The position numbers were made by a program, and so were the translations under genes. A stretch of DNA of 21,698 nt from Chara braunii (Eukaryota > Streptophyta > Charophyceae > Charales > Characeae): NCBI GenBank assembly GCA_003427395.1, contig BFEA01000265.1, forward strand, positions 579,591 through 601,288. Reading direction: 5' to 3'. Below the pieces are notes generated by a model. The model did not search any database, was not told where the DNA came from, and saw only the letters and a list, made by a program, of their open reading frames with translations. Shown here piece after piece: positions 19,261 through 21,698 of this stretch. Within the stretch, counting starts at the first letter, position 1. Each line of letters begins with the position of its first letter.

Positions 19261-19640
19261 GGGTAAGCACTTCGGCGATGGCGTCGTCGTCGGCGTACGG
19301 CGAGAGAGGGATGGGAAAGAAAGGTGGCGGGAACGCGACGCCGTCGCGGGTCCCGAACAACCGGACCTCGCGAAGTGCTGGCGCGCGAGAGAGAGCAGTC
19401 TAAAGCGGACGGCCGGCCATATGCTCAACCCACCCTAGCCTGGCTGCTAATACCCGACCCAAGACATCTACTAGTACGGTAGGTAACCAATGCCCGCGAC
19501 CGCTCAACCCACAAGCTGCGGGCGCGGAGCTTACCCAACCGGCAAGCCGAGCCGGGACCACCCGGCGGTAGCGTGAGCCGAGCTGAATCCCGTCCTTGAC
19601 GTCTTCTGCTTCTTTTTTGTTGTGTGTTTCCTTCAGCGCC
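19261..19640 (+). other. Possible divergent transcript start: short frame and strong acceptor
   Basis: Plus-strand ATG at 19278 opens a 41-codon frame, MASSSAYGERGMGKKGGGNA..., ending TAA at 19401-19403, about 385 bases from the eIF3c ATG in the opposite direction. Donor-like motifs (GTAAGC at 19263, GTGAGA near 19217, GTAGGT near 19479) occur. A strong acceptor with a long pyrimidine tract, CTTCTTTTTTGTTGTGTGTTTCCTTCAG, ends near 19636. These fit a bidirectional promoter with a spliced transcript, but no conserved protein joins across them. Confidence 0.25.
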
Positions 19641-20290
19641 AGGCCGGCAGGGCGAGGGCAAGTTTTTCCTCGTCTACGTCGGGTTGGAATGTCCGGAGGG
19701 TTTATTCCTTCCCTCCCTTGCTTGCGGAAAGCGGACTACACCGTCTTTCGGGACATCCGTTGGAATTGGCAGGGACGATTGGCGAGGCCCACTGCGCAAA
19801 AGCGAAAAGGGCTGGCGAGGCCTAGGAAAGCGGACGGAACCCCCGCCTCAAGATGGAGATGGAGCAGGCGACCCCTGTGCACGTCAAAATGACCTACCGC
19901 CCGAAGCGATAATGTCGACCGACCTGAGGGCCGAGCCCCACTGTGAATGTGGCGAATGGTGGGTGCCACATATATGTCTTTTCACATTTGGCTTTCTGAA
20001 TTATTGTGTTCTACCGGAAACATGAGGAACGGAAACATGAGGAAGTAGGGTAATGGCCCTGTTTTAGCAACTGTTAGACCACGCTACGCGTGGTGGCGCA
20101 GCCACGGTCGGTCTTTCCGTAATTCATGTTCAGCTCGGGTTTTGCGCACAGTTCATTTGTCCTGATGTCGAGCCCAAGAAAGGTCGTGCCCGGCACCCCC
20201 CCATGCAATAGGAGGGAGGCTATGCTAAGCATGGTCGCGTTTTGTGCTCGGGTCCAGTGTTCAGCTGTGTGACATTGCTAAGTCGTGTTC
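19641..20290. other. Unassigned sequence with GC-rich hairpin
   Basis: The longest plus frame here (to 20025, containing EGKFFLVYVGLECPEG) resembles no family I know and has no support from the other strand. A near-duplicate (G)GAA(C/A)...GGAAACATGAGGAA lies at 20022-20045. The inverted repeat ACCACGC-TAC-GCGTGGT is at 20078-20094. Confidence 0.35.
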
Positions 20291-20293
20291 AAG

Positions 20294-20329
20294 TGTGGGG
20301 GACAGGGGGCTCTGCCCCCCCTCTCCCAC
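20294..20329. repeat. Long GC-rich imperfect hairpin
   Basis: GTGGGGGACAGGGGGC pairs with GCCCCCCCTCTCCCAC around the loop TCT, giving about 14 pairs with a mismatch or two. C-rich runs continue to about 20345. Such hairpins with G/C runs are often dispersed repeats in algal genomes. Confidence 0.6.
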
Positions 20330-20653
20330 CCCCCACCCCCTTCCCATGCAATAAGCGTCCTCTCCGATTCAAATGCCATTTTTTTCCCGATTTCATGACC
20401 GGCATTCGGCTGCATTGGCGCAGGTCTGTGTCACTTGATGGGTGAACCCATTAAACCACCAGTACTTGGCCCAGCTATTGAAGCCGAGCCTGAATTACCC
20501 CTGCGCGCCGATTTTCGACGAGCCTTATTCGTTTCGTGGAAAAAGTCGGTACCGGTACCCCGTTTCGGTCCCCGTTTCAAAACTGCAGCCTGAACGCAAG
20601 TTTTTTTAATACAGACATCTTCTAGTCCTTTCGCCCACTTCCTGCACAACGTT

Positions 20654-20655
<2 letters not shown>

Positions 20656-20708
<53 letters not shown>
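20656..20708. repeat. 53-base poly-T (poly-A on the minus strand)
   Basis: An uninterrupted T run, preceded by GTTTC. On the minus strand it reads as a poly-A tail after the sequence at 20709 and beyond, as a retroposed copy would, but no retroposon body is identified. The length may be inexact because of sequencing slippage. Confidence 0.9.
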
Positions 20709-20712
<4 letters not shown>

Positions 20713-20760
20713 CCAACCAACCACGACGTCACCTGCTCACTCGCACATTTTCAGCCACAC

Positions 20761-21235
20761 TGACCACAGAAGGCACCAGACTCCATCTCCCATACACACA
20801 AGACACTGAAGCAGGTGCACGAGCACATGGCAAAAACTGGGCTTTTTCAACAGGGACAAAGACTGAGAATCACGTAGACTCCTGACCACAGAATGCACCA
20901 GACTCCATCTCCCATACACAAAACACTGAAGCAGGTGAACGAACACACGGCAAAAATGGACTCATTCAACAGAGACAAAGACTGAGAATCATGTCGACTC
21001 CTAGGGGACATATTCAGCAACACCACGTACCACAGAATGCACCAGACCCTCTCTCTCATCATACATCATAGGACATATTCAGCAACACTTACCACAGAAT
21101 GCACCAGCAGAATGCACCAGACCGTCTCTCTCATCATACACAAGACACTCAAGCATGTGCACAAGCACACAACCAAAATGAGTTTGTCAAACAGAGACAA
21201 AGACCGAGTCACGTAGACACTCGTACGTACACGAG
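20761..21235. repeat. Degenerate minisatellite, about 122-bp unit
   Basis: Units contain ACCACAGAA(G/T)GCACCAGAC, CTCTC...CATACACA(AGACACT), AAGCA(G/T)GTG, GCACAcGgcAAAA and CAACAGAGACAAAGACTGAG, in that order. Full or partial copies start near 20763, 20885, 21029 and 21091. The first two are 122 bp apart; the third is truncated and carries the inserted AGGGGACATATTCAGCAACAC, which recurs before the fourth. A small CAGAATGCAC duplication is at about 21105-21120. Confidence 0.9.
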
Positions 21236-21628
21236 CACACGACCAAGTTCAAGGCTCGCTTAGAGACGACGACTCAGTCACATCGTAAGCTGCACAGCGT
21301 TTCCGTACAGAGTAGGGTTAGTTTTTTTTGTTTTTTTTTTCGTTTGGTGTTTCCGGTGTCTGTACAGTCGCCGCTCGTCTGCCGTGCTGCGTGGCCAACG
21401 GACTGGTCCGTTCGTTCCCGCCACCACCTTCTTCGTGTCCTCCCTAGCCGTCGTCGCGTGTACACCGTCGCCTGAATTTCCCAAACCCCACGTGGCTATC
21501 GTCGATGTCACAATTGCCACTACATTCATGAAGATGGCAATGTATCTTACCCTCTTGTACGGGTGCATTCACCGCGATTTGTCTTTTAGAAAATAGTGAG
21601 CCTATGCCCTATCTCCCATACGATTTTT
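21236..21628. other. Unassigned sequence
   Basis: Overlapping frames lie on both strands at about 21278-21596. The minus one begins MHPYKRVRYIAIFM and the plus one ends in MYLTLLYGCIHRDLSFRK. Neither is recognised, and which is real, if either, cannot be decided. A T-rich tract lies at about 21319-21340. Confidence 0.3.
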
Positions 21629-21650
21629 GTCTATCCGAAGAGATAGACAC

Positions 21651-21698
<48 letters not shown>
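21629..21698. repeat. Hairpin followed by (TG)n microsatellite
   Basis: The inverted repeat GTCTATC/GATAGAC (21629-21635 with 21642-21648) stands just before ACAC and a pure TG run (21653-21698, 23 units) that reaches the window end and may extend further. Confidence 0.95.

Noticed and set aside
20761-21235. CRISPR-like array
   Set aside because: Units are long, degenerate and unequally spaced without unique spacers, and the genome is eukaryotic. It is a minisatellite.

Overview
This window looks like nuclear DNA of a streptophyte (plant-lineage) organism, most likely a charophyte green alga such as Chara. The only confident host gene encodes a plant-type eIF3 subunit c. Sequence around it is full of microsatellites, homopolymers, minisatellites and decayed retroelements. 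The Chara assignment is inference, from the eIF3c character and the style of the Ty3/gypsy Gag/Pol proteins. No bacterial-style operon, CRISPR array, rRNA or tRNA gene was seen.

Layout. Bases 1-4036: a CT microsatellite, a perfect 62-bp tandem duplication, a hairpin, a decayed coding remnant on the minus strand (2440-3087, probably a non-LTR retrotransposon tail), and two degenerate direct repeats. Bases 4037-13179: a complete but dead Ty3/gypsy chromovirus-type LTR retrotransposon on the plus strand. It has two LTRs of about 1.15 kb, a Met-tRNA-type primer-binding site, a polypurine tract, gag, protease, RT, RNase H, integrase and a chromodomain-like tail. Frameshifts and stops break every open reading frame, the RT catalytic core is deleted, and a low-complexity AT-rich block of about 1.2 kb lies in its leader. 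It sits in one copy of the degenerate repeat. Bases 13180-14336: short tandem repeats and unassigned sequence. Bases 14337-about 15400: signals of a small intron-containing gene on the minus strand; its last two or three exons join in one reading frame.

Bases 15612-15680 hold a poly-C / N / CT tract where the assembly is unreliable. Bases 15935-18892 (minus) hold the intact single-exon eIF3c gene, which encodes a core subunit of the translation initiation factor eIF3 and ends in a Gly/Arg-rich tail. Bases 18893-19640 are its 5' flank, GA-rich on the coding strand and possibly a divergent promoter. From 19640 to the end: unassigned sequence, GC-rich hairpins, a 53-base poly-T, a degenerate minisatellite and a terminal TG microsatellite.

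The genes do not form a pathway. One housekeeping gene, possibly followed head-to-tail by a second small gene, lies beside a repeat-rich region. I see no clear new biological system. The observations most worth checking are the paired LTR stem-loops with a compensatory change, the hidden small gene, and the reconstructable insertion site with its RT-deleted element.
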